Shown piece after piece: positions 34,933 to 44,896 of a stretch of 64,000 nt of DNA. The stretch's first letter is position 1; the number at the start of each line of letters is the position of its first letter. The DNA lies in the NCBI GenBank assembly GCA_028818775.1, contig JAPPNE010000084.1, positions 51,998-115,997 on the forward strand, written 5' to 3'. Under the pieces are notes generated by a model. It worked only from the letters and a program-made list of their open reading frames with translations. It did no database searches and was not told the origin of the DNA. Source of the DNA: Deltaproteobacteria bacterium (GTDB lineage: Bacteria; Desulfobacterota; Binatia; UBA9968; JAJDTQ01). Both the position numbers and the translations under genes were made by a program.

Positions 34933-35724
34933 TCAGGGTCTGCGCTTGCGCTGCGACGGAGTCGCGTTCTTTTCGTAAATAAGACGTAACCCTTCCAAGG
35001 TCAAGAATTCGTCCACGTCCTCGATCACCGTCGATTCGCGGGCGATGAGCGACGCGACCCCGCCCGTGGCCACCACCTTCGCCTTGATGCGGTTCTCCCG
35101 CTCGATGCGCTGGACGATGCCGTCCACTAGGCCGACGTAGCCGTAGTAGATGCCCGACTGGATGGAGTGCACCGTGGACTTGCCGATGACGGAGCCCGGG
35201 CGCAGCACTTCCACCCGGGGCAGTTTCGATGCCCGCTGGAACAATGCCTCCACGGCGATGACCAGGCCCGGCGCGATCAGTCCTCCGAGATACTCGCCGT
35301 CGTCGGAGACGCAGTCGAAGGTGGTGGCGGTGCCGAAATCGATGACCACGCAGGCGGCGCCGAAGCGCTCGTAGGCGGCGACGCCGTTGGCGATGCGGTC
35401 GGCGCCGACGTCCTGCGGGCTGTCGTAGAGAATCGGCATGCCGGTCTTGAGGCCCGGCCCCACGAGCAGCGGCTTGACGCCGAAGAACTTCCGCCCCAAC
35501 TCGTCGATCATGCCCACCATGGGCGGCACCACGCAGGAGACGATGATAGCGTCGATGTCGCCGGCGCCGATCCCCTGGGCCGCCGCCAGCGGCGCGATCA
35601 GGGCGCCGTACTCGTCCACCGTGCGTTGCGGCTCCGTCAGCAGGCGCCAGTGGGTCACCAGCTCCCGGTCGCGGTACACACCCAGCACCGTGTTGCTGTT
35701 CCCGATGTCCACGGCCAGCAGCAT
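34933..35724 (-). CDS. coaX: Type III pantothenate kinase
   Basis: First step of coenzyme A synthesis. The 263-residue ASKHA-fold protein has LLAVDIGNSNTVLGV at the N-terminus, ADRIANGVAAYERFG, and DFGTATTFDCVSDDGEYLGG with the conserved catalytic Asp. Its ATG directly abuts the birA stop. The C-terminus is basic (SQRKRRP). It is the last gene of a valS-birA-coaX unit. Confidence 0.95.
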   Translation of the reverse strand: MLLAVDIGNSNTVLGVYRDRELVTHWRLLTEPQRTVDEYGALIAPLAAAQGIGAGDIDAIIVSCVVPPMVGMIDELGRKFFGVKPLLVGPGLKTGMPILYDSPQDVGADRIANGVAAYERFGAACVVIDFGTATTFDCVSDDGEYLGGLIAPGLVIAVEALFQRASKLPRVEVLRPGSVIGKSTVHSIQSGIYYGYVGLVDGIVQRIERENRIKAKVVATGGVASLIARESTVIEDVDEFLTLEGLRLIYEKNATPSQRKRRP

Positions 35725-36530
35725 CTAGTACCCTTCCGCTCCATCCAGCAGGACCACGTCCCCGCTCACCACGCGCTCGGTCCGGCCGCCCTCGCAATCC
35801 AGCACCAGGAAGCCGCTTCCGTCCAATTCCCGGACCCGTCCGGCGCGCTCGCCGTCCGGCGTGTGCGCGCGCACCCGGCGCCCTTCCATGCGCGCGTAGC
35901 CGTTCCAGCAGCGCGCGATGGGCACGAAGCCCTGCTCCTCGAACTCGATGTAGCGGTTCTCCATGTGCCGCACCAGGGAACGGGTCACGCGCACCCGATC
36001 CACCGCGGCGCCGGCCTCCTCCATCACCGAGGTGGCGCGCTCGCGGATTTCCCGCGGCATGAGCGCCCGCGGGTAGTTCAGGTTCACGCCGATGCCGACG
36101 ATCACGAAGAGCGTGCGTTCGGACTCGCACGCCAGCTCGCTCAGGACCCCCGCCACCTTGAGTCCTCCCAGCAGGATGTCGTTGGGCCACTTGATCCGGG
36201 GCGCGCGGGGAACGTGTTCCTTCAGGGTGTCCGCCAGCGCCACCGCGGTCAGCAGCGTGATCTTCGCCGATTCGGCGGGAGCGAGCCGCGGGCGCAGGAT
36301 GAACGAGATGTAGAGGTTGACACCCGGCGGCGAAACCCACCGCCGGCCCATCCTCCCCTGCCCCCGGGTCTGCGCCTCCGCGATGACGACGGCGCCCTCG
36401 GGCTCGCCGGCCTCGGCCAGCGCGTGGGCGGTGCGGTTGGTGGAGGCCAACTCCGGGTGCACGTCGACGCGGCGCCCGAGGCGCCGGGTGCCCAACCCGC
36501 GCAGGATCGCGGCCGCGGTCAATTCCCCGC

Positions 36531-36534
<4 letters not shown>
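35725..36534 (-). CDS. birA: Biotin-[acetyl-CoA-carboxylase] ligase without repressor domain
   Basis: Activates biotin and attaches it to biotin carboxyl carrier proteins. From a GTG at 36534 (overlapping the valS stop as GTGA) the protein is 269 residues. It contains the biotinyl-AMP loop [37 protein letters not shown] and the small C-terminal domain. There is no N-terminal winged-helix, so it is a monofunctional ligase and not a transcriptional repressor. The frame is open further upstream into valS, but without similarity. Confidence 0.93.
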
Positions 36535-39284
<2,750 letters not shown>

Positions 39285-39349
39285 GCGACTCCTATCTGTG
39301 CTCTGTTTTCCGCGCTGTGCCGCCCCGCATTCGCGGGACGCGGGCAGGA

Positions 39350-39366
39350 GCGGGTTTGAAACCCGC
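39350..39366. repeat. Short palindrome at the 3' end of the receiver gene
   Basis: GCGGGTTT and AAACCCGC are separated by one base, just downstream of the minus-strand stop at 39369. It resembles widespread small intergenic palindromes and could form a hairpin at the transcript end. There is no U-tract, so an intrinsic terminator is not supported. Confidence 0.45.
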
Positions 39367-39368
39367 CC

Positions 39369-39848
39369 CTACGTGTTACCGGAGGGCTTTTCGGAGCCCG
39401 GTTCCTCCACGACCTCCGTCAACTCGATGATCTCGCCGTCCGCGGGATCGGATCCCGGGACGTCGTCTGCCGGCGGCTCCTCCGTCGCCGGCCGCCGCGT
39501 TCCCAATGGCGACGTATTTTCCAGCAACGACCGCATTGCGGCTTCAAGGGCGGGGCCTTCCAATGGCTTGGCCACGGCCGCGGTCAGCCGGGCCGGCTTG
39601 AGCGAAGGCGGCGATCCCTGGTGAAGCCATACGCTGGGAATCTTGAGACGCTGAAGCGACCGCAGCAGCTCGCCGGCGACGCGGCCATCCTCGACGCTCT
39701 CGCGGTCGACGATGACGAGGTCGTGACCCTCGAGATCCGCCGGGACGGACCAACCCTCCCGCACCACGGTCTGATGCTCCGGAAACAGAAACTGGCGCAG
39801 GGCCTCGCGCAGGATCGGATGGCTCTCGATGATGAGGATGCTGGCCAT
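39369..39848 (-). CDS. Degenerate receiver-domain protein
   Basis: A 159-residue protein with a response-regulator receiver fold over residues 1-105. Strand 1 is ASILIIES, the phospho-acceptor position is Asp48 (LVIVD) and the conserved Lys is Lys94 (AVAKPLEG). The acidic pair that binds magnesium is only Glu8-Ser9. The rest (about 106-159) is a Pro/Glu-rich acidic tail with no DNA-binding domain. It probably acts by protein contact, with or without phosphorylation. No histidine kinase is adjacent. Confidence 0.7.
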   Translation of the reverse strand: MASILIIESHPILREALRQFLFPEHQTVVREGWSVPADLEGHDLVIVDRESVEDGRVAGELLRSLQRLKIPSVWLHQGSPPSLKPARLTAAVAKPLEGPALEAAMRSLLENTSPLGTRRPATEEPPADDVPGSDPADGEIIELTEVVEEPGSEKPSGNT

Positions 39849-39893
39849 TTCACCGACGTTTCATGGTAGCAGACAATATTCGGTCCTACGAAC

Positions 39894-39925
39894 TTGACAA
39901 GGCCGGAGCCACTGATACATATAGA
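39894..39925 (+). promoter_or_regulatory. Putative promoter of tRNA-Leu
   Basis: A perfect -35 TTGACA (39894-39899) is followed by TACATATAGA (39916-39925), which supplies a -10 at 16 to 20 nt spacing, none of them ideal. The tRNA begins at 39941, a sensible distance for a tRNA leader. Confidence 0.45.
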
Positions 39926-39940
39926 ATCTTTCCCCGGCGT

Positions 39941-40028
39941 GCGAAAGTGGCGGAATTTGGTAGACGCGCAGGATTCAGGATCCTGTGGGAGCAATCCCGT
40001 GGGGGTTCAATTCCCCCCTTTCGCACCA
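39941..40028 (+). tRNA. tRNA-Leu(CAG)
   Basis: The cloverleaf can be drawn by eye. Acceptor stem GCGAAAG pairs with CTTTCGC (40018-40024). The anticodon stem CAGGA/TCCTG encloses loop TTCAGGA, giving anticodon CAG. A long variable arm (TGGGAGCAATCCCG region) marks a class II tRNA, and the T arm is GGGGGTTCAATTCCCCC. Discriminator A is followed by an encoded CCA. No integrase or 3'-end repeat is seen nearby. Confidence 0.96.
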
Positions 40029-40134
40029 CCATCCCCAGGAAACGGAGTCCCCTCTGCCACAGCAAGACCATGAGAGTGACCTTCAGGTTTTTCTGACGGA
40101 TATCGCTGAAGAATCCCTGGAAACCCGCGACTCG

Positions 40135-41088
40135 GTGGACCCCTACGGCTTTGTCGCCGACCAGTTGGCGCTGGTGGAGCAAAGGCTGGCGGAGTGCACC
40201 CGTTCGAAGGAGCCGGAGCTGACCCGGATCGCCTCCCACCTGATCGGGGGCGGCGGCAAACGCATCCGGCCCGTCATCACCCTCCTTGCCTTCAAGGCGT
40301 TCCACGGCCGGCGTGTGGACGACGCCGTGGACATCGCCACGGCCATGGAGTTGATCCATGCGGCGACCCTGCTGCACGACGACATCATCGACGGCGCGGA
40401 GTTCAGGCGCGGCAAGGAATCGGCCTTCAAGCGTTACGGCCTCACGCGCACGCTCGTGACCGGGGATTTCCTGTTCATCAAGGCGTTCGAGTTCGCCGGC
40501 AAGTTCGATGAGCAGGTGGTGCAGTGGACCGCGGACGCGTGCACGAGCCTGACCGAGGGCGAGATCCTGCAGGGCTCCTTCAACCGCAGCCGCACGGTCA
40601 CCGCGCACGACTATCTCGAGATCGTCGAGCGCAAGACCGCCTCGCTCTTTCAGACGGGCGCCAGGCTCGGGGCCTACATCGCGGACGCGCCGTGCCAACA
40701 GGTCGAGGTGGCCGCGAGCTTCGGGCTCAACCTGGGCATCGCCTTCCAGATGATGGACGACGTCCTCGACGTCGTGGGCCGGCGCGACCTGTTGGGCAAA
40801 TCCACCGGCATGGACCTGCGCGACGGCAACCCGTCGCTGCCCATCGTGCTCTCCCTTCTCGACGGACACAAGGCCGTCACCCAGGTGTTCCAGTCGCGGG
40901 AGCCCACGGAAAACGACATCCAGCGCGCTCTCGACGCCATGGGCAACGGCAGCGTCATCGAGCGTGCGCGGGATTTCGCCCGCAAGTACGCGCTCAAGGC
41001 GTGCCGCGAGGTCGACCGGTTGCCGGACTCGGTGGAGCGGGACGCCCTCAAGGGGCTGGCGCACCTGCTCACGGACCGCGATCGTTAA
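40135..41088 (+). CDS. Trans-polyprenyl diphosphate synthase (octaprenyl/heptaprenyl type)
   Basis: Elongates isoprenyl diphosphates to make the quinone side chain. It has the diagnostic GGGKRIRP, first Asp-rich motif LLHDDIIDG, GDFLFIKAF, and second motif FQMMDDVLD. There is no in-frame ATG downstream of the tRNA. The GTG at 40135 gives 317 residues. A CTG at 40054, with GGAG 6 nt upstream, would add 27 residues and is a real alternative; the frame-open ATG at 39985 lies inside the tRNA. It overlaps ubiE by one base, supporting a quinone role. Confidence 0.92.
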   Translation: MDPYGFVADQLALVEQRLAECTRSKEPELTRIASHLIGGGGKRIRPVITLLAFKAFHGRRVDDAVDIATAMELIHAATLLHDDIIDGAEFRRGKESAFKRYGLTRTLVTGDFLFIKAFEFAGKFDEQVVQWTADACTSLTEGEILQGSFNRSRTVTAHDYLEIVERKTASLFQTGARLGAYIADAPCQQVEVAASFGLNLGIAFQMMDDVLDVVGRRDLLGKSTGMDLRDGNPSLPIVLSLLDGHKAVTQVFQSREPTENDIQRALDAMGNGSVIERARDFARKYALKACREVDRLPDSVERDALKGLAHLLTDRDR

Positions 41089-41846
41089 TGCCCGCGCGCG
41101 CCCGGCTTGCCTCCCGCGATACCCAGGTCCGGAACATCTTCGATCGCATCGCCGGACGCTACGACCTGCTCAACCGGATCATCAGCTTCCGGCTCGATTC
41201 GCTGTGGCGCCGCAAGCTCATCCGCGTCCTGGGCCTGGCCGGCCGCCCGGCATCGGTCCTGGACATGGGCACGGGCACGGGAGCGCTGGCCCTGGACGCC
41301 TGCCGGGTGCTCGCGCCCGGGGCGCGGGTGGTCGGCGTCGATTTCTCGCGGGCCATGCTCCGGCGCGCCCGCGAGCAGGCCGTGCGGACGGGTGCGGCAT
41401 CCCGGGTCGACTACGTGCTGGCGCACGCGCTCGCCGCGCCGGTGCGAAGCGCGGCGTTCGACGCGGTCATGAGCGCTTTCGTCCTGCGCAACGTGGGCGA
41501 CCTGGAGTCGTTTTTCCGCGAGTCGTACCGCGTGCTCAAGCCCGGCGGACAGGTGGCGTCGCTGGACATGTTTCCGCCGCCCCATGGGCTTTTCGCGCAC
41601 CTCTACTGGCTCTATTTCGGGAAGCTCATGCCGCGCATCGGCGCCATGGTGAGCGGCGACCCCACGGCCTACCGTTACCTGTCGGATTCCGTGCGGTCGT
41701 TCGTGTCGCCGGAGACGGTGGCGGAGACGCTTGTCTCGGCCGGCTTCGCGGAGACCCGCATCCGCCGGTACCTGCTGGGAGCGGTCTGTCTTCACGTCGC
41801 CACCAAGCCCGGGGGAAGCCCGAGGGAGGAAGCAACCGAGCCATGA
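41088..41846 (+). CDS. ubiE: Demethylmenaquinone/ubiquinone C-methyltransferase
   Basis: SAM-dependent C-methyltransferase of quinone synthesis, 252 residues. It has FDRIAGRYDLLNRIISFRLD at the N-terminus, SAM motif I VLDMGTGTGALAL, the VVGVDFSRAMLRRA acidic loop and the UbiE/MenG segment VLRNVGDLESFFRE. TAATG coupling to the preceding polyprenyl synthase and an ATGA overlap with the next gene make a three-gene operon. Whether the quinone is menaquinone or ubiquinone cannot be told from this window. Confidence 0.92.
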   Translation: MPARARLASRDTQVRNIFDRIAGRYDLLNRIISFRLDSLWRRKLIRVLGLAGRPASVLDMGTGTGALALDACRVLAPGARVVGVDFSRAMLRRAREQAVRTGAASRVDYVLAHALAAPVRSAAFDAVMSAFVLRNVGDLESFFRESYRVLKPGGQVASLDMFPPPHGLFAHLYWLYFGKLMPRIGAMVSGDPTAYRYLSDSVRSFVSPETVAETLVSAGFAETRIRRYLLGAVCLHVATKPGGSPREEATEP

Positions 41847-42667
41847 ACCCATACGGCGCGGCGTTCGTGATGTTTCTCTACCAGGTGGCCGTGGGCGGGC
41901 TGGTGGGCTTGTCGGCGACGCCCTTCAACGACCTGGAGCGAGGCTTCTACAAGTCCACCGCCGGCGTGCTCGTGGTCGCCGCGGTGCTGGCACTGTGGGG
42001 GCAGATCGACATCCTCCCCGAAGAGAGCGGGGTTCGCGCTGTCCTGGGAGTGCTCCTCCTGGCGGTCTTCACCCTCTTTCTGCTCCTGTACTTCGTGTCG
42101 CTGTGGGGGGAGCGGGGCTTTCTGCGGGCTCGTTTCTTTTCCACCGCCATCCTGACCGGGCTCGCGGGCCTGATGGTGGCGTCCTACGGCTTCTCCGGCC
42201 CTTCCCTGGGTCCGGTCGAAGCGGTGTTTCTGCCGCTGAGCTTTGTCGTATCGGCCTTGCTGCTGGGCGCCGTGACGGTGGGCATGCTGATCGGCCACTG
42301 GTACCTGATCGAAACGGGTCAGAGCCTCGATCCGTTCTTCCGCGTGTTCCGTTTCTTCGTCGTCATGCTGGTCATTCAGACCGGCTTGGAGATGATCGGG
42401 ACGGCCCTCCTCTACCTGTTTGGAACCGCCGCCACCGAGGCGACCGTGGAACGGCTCTTCAGCCACCACCTGGTCCTGCTGTCATCGCGCTTCCTGGTGG
42501 CGCAGGCCGCGCCGCTGGCGCTTTCCTGGATGATCTGGAAGACCCTGACGGACTTCAAGAACACCATGGCGGCGACGGGGCTGTTCTACATCGCCCTGCT
42601 GGGGGTATTCGTGGGAGAACTTCTGTCGAGCCACATCCTCGTCCTCGCGGGCGGGACGGCGCCCTAG
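41843..42667 (+). CDS. Polytopic membrane protein of unknown function, quinone operon
   Basis: A 274-residue protein with about eight hydrophobic segments (for example FVMFLYQVAVGGLVGL, AVLGVLLLAVFTLFLLLYF, AVTVGMLIGHWYLIE). Histidines sit next to membrane segments (GHWYLI, SHHLVLLSSRF, SSHILVLAGG), as in quinone- or heme-interacting proteins. I do not recognise the family. Its ATGA overlap with ubiE ties expression to quinone synthesis. Confidence 0.8.
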   Translation: MNPYGAAFVMFLYQVAVGGLVGLSATPFNDLERGFYKSTAGVLVVAAVLALWGQIDILPEESGVRAVLGVLLLAVFTLFLLLYFVSLWGERGFLRARFFSTAILTGLAGLMVASYGFSGPSLGPVEAVFLPLSFVVSALLLGAVTVGMLIGHWYLIETGQSLDPFFRVFRFFVVMLVIQTGLEMIGTALLYLFGTAATEATVERLFSHHLVLLSSRFLVAQAAPLALSWMIWKTLTDFKNTMAATGLFYIALLGVFVGELLSSHILVLAGGTAP

Positions 42668-42677
42668 GGACGAAGTT

Positions 42678-43037
42678 CTAGTTTGGTGTCGTGTCCGTCG
42701 TGTCCTGTTCTTCAGGCGCCGGCGCCTTGATCTCGCGTTCCGGCCGCGGATAGGTCTTGATCCTGGTGACCCGCAGCCCGTGTCCGGTCCAGCCGAGGTC
42801 GTAACCCACGACCATGCCTTCCCTGAGACCCTTGGGGGAGGTCACCGGGCCGGACATGCGCACCATCTGATAGGAAAACCTCACATCCCGGCCGCTGGCG
42901 GTACGTACCACGCCGTTGTTCTTGCGGTGGGAGAGGCGCCGGATGATCCCATGATAGTAGAAATCCGGCCGTTCTTCGTCCGTCGCGTCTTCGTGGACCA
43001 CACCCTCCAGGCCGTCCTCGGCATCGTCTTCGCCCAT
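42678..43037 (-). CDS. Small protein with cold-shock/OB-fold-like core
   Basis: A 119-residue protein. Residues about 28-95 read like a degenerate cold-shock domain: a GIIRRLSHRKNNGVVRTASG strand pair, an RDVRFSYQMVR strand in the position of the RNA-binding motif, and LREGMVVGYDLGWTGHGLRVTRIK closing strands. Both ends are acidic or Pro-rich. AAGGAGGG lies 6 nt before the ATG and a promoter-like pair lies upstream, so this is likely a real gene. Function is unknown; nucleic-acid binding is inferred. Confidence 0.7.
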   Translation of the reverse strand: MGEDDAEDGLEGVVHEDATDEERPDFYYHGIIRRLSHRKNNGVVRTASGRDVRFSYQMVRMSGPVTSPKGLREGMVVGYDLGWTGHGLRVTRIKTYPRPEREIKAPAPEEQDTTDTTPN

Positions 43038-43061
43038 GGCGGACCCTCCTTGCTCTCCTCC

Positions 43062-43090
43062 ATCGTATCCTTACGGGTGTCGGACTGCAA
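43062..43090 (-). promoter_or_regulatory. Putative promoter of the OB-fold-like gene
   Basis: On the minus strand TTGCAG (43090-43085) and TACGAT (43067-43062) are 17 nt apart, 25 nt before the gene's ATG, with a strong ribosome-binding site in between. Confidence 0.45.
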
Positions 43091-43194
43091 TGCGTCGGGC
43101 GACAAACGCGTCAGCCATGCCCTCGACCGGCCGACATAAACGTCGAATCCCATAACCTGTTGAATATAAAAGATATTTCTATGTACCACCGGTT

Positions 43195-43218
43195 TGGGTC
43201 GACAATTTTGTCGACCCA
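43195..43218. promoter_or_regulatory. Perfect 24-nt palindrome, possible operator
   Basis: Arms TGGGTCGACAA and TTGTCGACCCA flank a 2-nt centre. Such tight dyads are typical of homodimeric repressor sites. A short hairpin is also possible, but there is no terminator U-tract. Confidence 0.55.
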
Positions 43219-43242
43219 CGTCCGGAAAGAATCGTCGCAAAT

Positions 43243-43293
43243 TCGCCTACTTACCGATGGCACGAAAAGTGCGTTAGGTACTGCCATAGGCGA
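43243..43293 (+). ncRNA. Candidate structured RNA or nested hairpin
   Basis: Three nested pairings are visible: TCGCCTA/TAGGCGA (43243-43249 with 43287-43293), TACC/GGTA (43252-43255 with 43277-43280) and GCAC/GTGC (43260-43263 with 43269-43272), with a GAAAA loop. An alternative helix, ATGGCA (43257-43262) with TGCCAT (43282-43287), competes with the inner ones. No known RNA family is recognised, and the element lies upstream of the plus-strand promoter, so a leader role is unclear. Confidence 0.3.
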
Positions 43294-43347
43294 CCCAAGG
43301 CGATGGCCGACCCTGAAACGCTGTTGCGCACGGGTTCTCGAGGCGTG

Positions 43348-43379
43348 TTGTTGATAGCTTGTTGATAAGTTTATTGACA
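43348..43379 (+). repeat. Three phased 9-mer repeats overlapping a -35 box
   Basis: TTGTTGATA occurs at 43348 and 43359 (11-bp period), followed by TTATTGACA at 43371 (7 of 9 bases), whose end is the -35 TTGACA. Helical phasing suggests a cooperative regulator site. Confidence 0.45.
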
Positions 43380-43402
43380 AGTAGTCTCCAATTGAATAAT
43401 AT
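43374..43402 (+). promoter_or_regulatory. Strong sigma-70-type promoter for the ThrB2-like gene
   Basis: A consensus TTGACA (43374-43379), a 17-nt spacer and TAATAT (43397-43402). The ATG of the gene at 43412 is only about 10 nt past the -10, implying a nearly leaderless transcript or a start codon further downstream. Confidence 0.7.
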
Positions 43403-43411
43403 AGGGGCCAT

Positions 43412-44476
43412 ATGTTATCCACGGATACGAAACCATCGGAACGACATATTCTAGCTGACGTATTCTCCCAGCCCGACGCCCGGGAATTGGCGGATATCGC
43501 CGAGGAATTCTCCCTCGGCGAGCCTTTCTCCGCCGCGGGACTCCATCGTGAATCCGCCGAGGCCTTCTTCATTCTCGAAACCAAGCGAGGCAAGTTTCTC
43601 GTCTCCATCGAAGGATTCAAGAGCGAGAACGAGGTCAAGCATGACATCGAGCTCCTCCTGTTCCTGCGGCGCCATGGCTTCCAGTGCCTGCAGCCCCTGA
43701 AGAGCCGGGGCGGGCAGCACTACCTTCAGGCCGACGGCCGGTTCATTTCGGCCAGCCGCAACATCGATGGGGCCGAGGTACCCGTGGCGGATCTCACACG
43801 GGGACAGATTTCCGCCGCTGGACGCGTGCTCGCCGACCTTCATCTGATCGGCAGAGGGTACAAGAAGGGCGTGGAGAACCGCTTCTCCTTCCCGAGGGTC
43901 GCGGCGTTGTACCAGGACGTGCGCAAGATCCTGCCCGCGCACCTCAAGACCATCGTGCGGGTGCTGGATGACGAGGTCAACTACCTTGAATCCTATCTCG
44001 ACAACAACCTCCCCAAGGGCATCATCCACGGCAATCTGTCCTGGGAGAGCATGAAGTTCAAGGGCTCGCGCCTGGTCGGGATCATGGACTTCGACAAGGC
44101 GTGCCGCGGGAAATTCATCTGCGACCTTGCCACGACCGTCAATGCCGTGTGCTACCACGAAGGACGTTACCGGCTGGACCGGTTCGAGGAACTGATCATG
44201 GGCTACGAAGGGCTGCGCCCCCTGTCGCTGCCCGAGTGGGACTCGTTCCCCAACGAGTTGCGGTTCTCGGCCCTGCGCACCGCCGTCACCAGCCTGCACG
44301 ATTTCTACCTGCGGGATAACGGGGAGCGGCAGCGGCTCCAGAAGACCTTTCGCGATTTCTTCGAGCGGTTGCTGATTCTCAGGCGGGAAAAGGACGGGGG
44401 CATGGAAGACCTGCTGCTGTCCATGGCAACCGGTTACGACTACCGGAAGTACCAGAAGTCCAAGCCTTCCCGCTGA
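43412..44476 (+). CDS. Homoserine-kinase-II/APH-fold protein with altered catalytic loop
   Basis: A 354-residue member of the aminoglycoside-phosphotransferase fold, closest by eye to ThrB2-type homoserine kinases (FSLGEPFSAAGLHRES start; GIMDFDKACRGKFICDLA). The catalytic loop HxDxxxxN reads IIHGNLSWESM: Asn208 replaces the catalytic Asp and Ser213 replaces the metal-binding Asn. The DFD metal motif (Asp226) is intact. It is either a pseudokinase or a kinase with an unusual mechanism. It stands alone behind a strong promoter and ends 11 nt from a convergent gene. Confidence 0.82.
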   Translation: MLSTDTKPSERHILADVFSQPDARELADIAEEFSLGEPFSAAGLHRESAEAFFILETKRGKFLVSIEGFKSENEVKHDIELLLFLRRHGFQCLQPLKSRGGQHYLQADGRFISASRNIDGAEVPVADLTRGQISAAGRVLADLHLIGRGYKKGVENRFSFPRVAALYQDVRKILPAHLKTIVRVLDDEVNYLESYLDNNLPKGIIHGNLSWESMKFKGSRLVGIMDFDKACRGKFICDLATTVNAVCYHEGRYRLDRFEELIMGYEGLRPLSLPEWDSFPNELRFSALRTAVTSLHDFYLRDNGERQRLQKTFRDFFERLLILRREKDGGMEDLLLSMATGYDYRKYQKSKPSR

Positions 44477-44487
44477 GGTATCCGCGG

Positions 44488-44850
44488 TCAGTTCCGCGAC
44501 TCCGCCGAGCGCATCGCCGCGGACGACCTGAAAAGAGCAAAGCCGGCCAGCGCGAGGCCGGCCAGAAAGAGTATCAGGCCCCCGGTCAGCACGACGTAGA
44601 AGAAGTCCATCTTCACCCTGGCGGCGTCGTACTGCTCCCTCTCCTCATGGATGCGACCGAGGGTCTCCCTGTTTTCCCGCGGCGTCCGTCTGCCAAACCC
44701 GCCGTCCGCTCCGAAATCGGCTCCAGCCGCCACTACCGCCCGGTAGTGGTTCACCTGCACGGAACCGACGATCCAGTTGCCGGCTCCCAACAGCACGAGC
44801 ACCACACCGGTCACGAAACCGGGCTTCAGGTACAGGTCCTTGAGACTCAT
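44488..44850 (-). CDS. Small membrane protein, two transmembrane segments
   Basis: A 120-residue protein starting MSLKDLYLKPGFVTG. It has helices at about residues 12-30 and 82-105, joined by a soluble, charged segment (RENRETLGRIHEEREQYDAARVK) that could be helical. I do not recognise a family. The upstream ATG at 44889 is possible but adds residues unlike the rest. It is divergent from the phosphatase gene across 46 nt. Confidence 0.65.
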   Translation of the reverse strand: MSLKDLYLKPGFVTGVVLVLLGAGNWIVGSVQVNHYRAVVAAGADFGADGGFGRRTPRENRETLGRIHEEREQYDAARVKMDFFYVVLTGGLILFLAGLALAGFALFRSSAAMRSAESRN

Positions 44851-44896
44851 GGCGCATCGGACGGTACCGAAGCCGCAAGGGAAGTGCAAGAGAACG

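Larger units (their letters stand above)
43038..43411. other. AT-rich, structured divergent intergenic region (374 nt)
   Basis: No protein-coding gene is supported. It holds a minus-strand promoter (43062-43090), an 11-bp-arm palindrome (43195-43218), a nested hairpin (43243-43293), three phased 9-mers (43348-43379) and a strong plus-strand promoter (43374-43402). Base composition is clearly more AT-rich than the neighbourhood, especially at 43140-43210 and 43345-43405. Confidence 0.7.

Noticed and set aside
39941..40028. tRNA-Leu as an integration site for a mobile element
   Set aside because: No integrase, no direct repeat of the tRNA 3' end was found, and flanking genes are housekeeping.
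43225..43310. A c-di-GMP-I (GEMM) riboswitch
   Set aside because: Only a CGCAAA stretch matches; the other conserved blocks are not present, and the element lies upstream of the predicted promoter.
43348..43422. A replication origin with DnaA boxes (TTATCCACG at 43415, AT-rich repeats)
   Set aside because: There is a single near-match box inside a coding start, and the repeats differ from the DnaA consensus. No dnaA, dnaN or other origin-linked gene is nearby.
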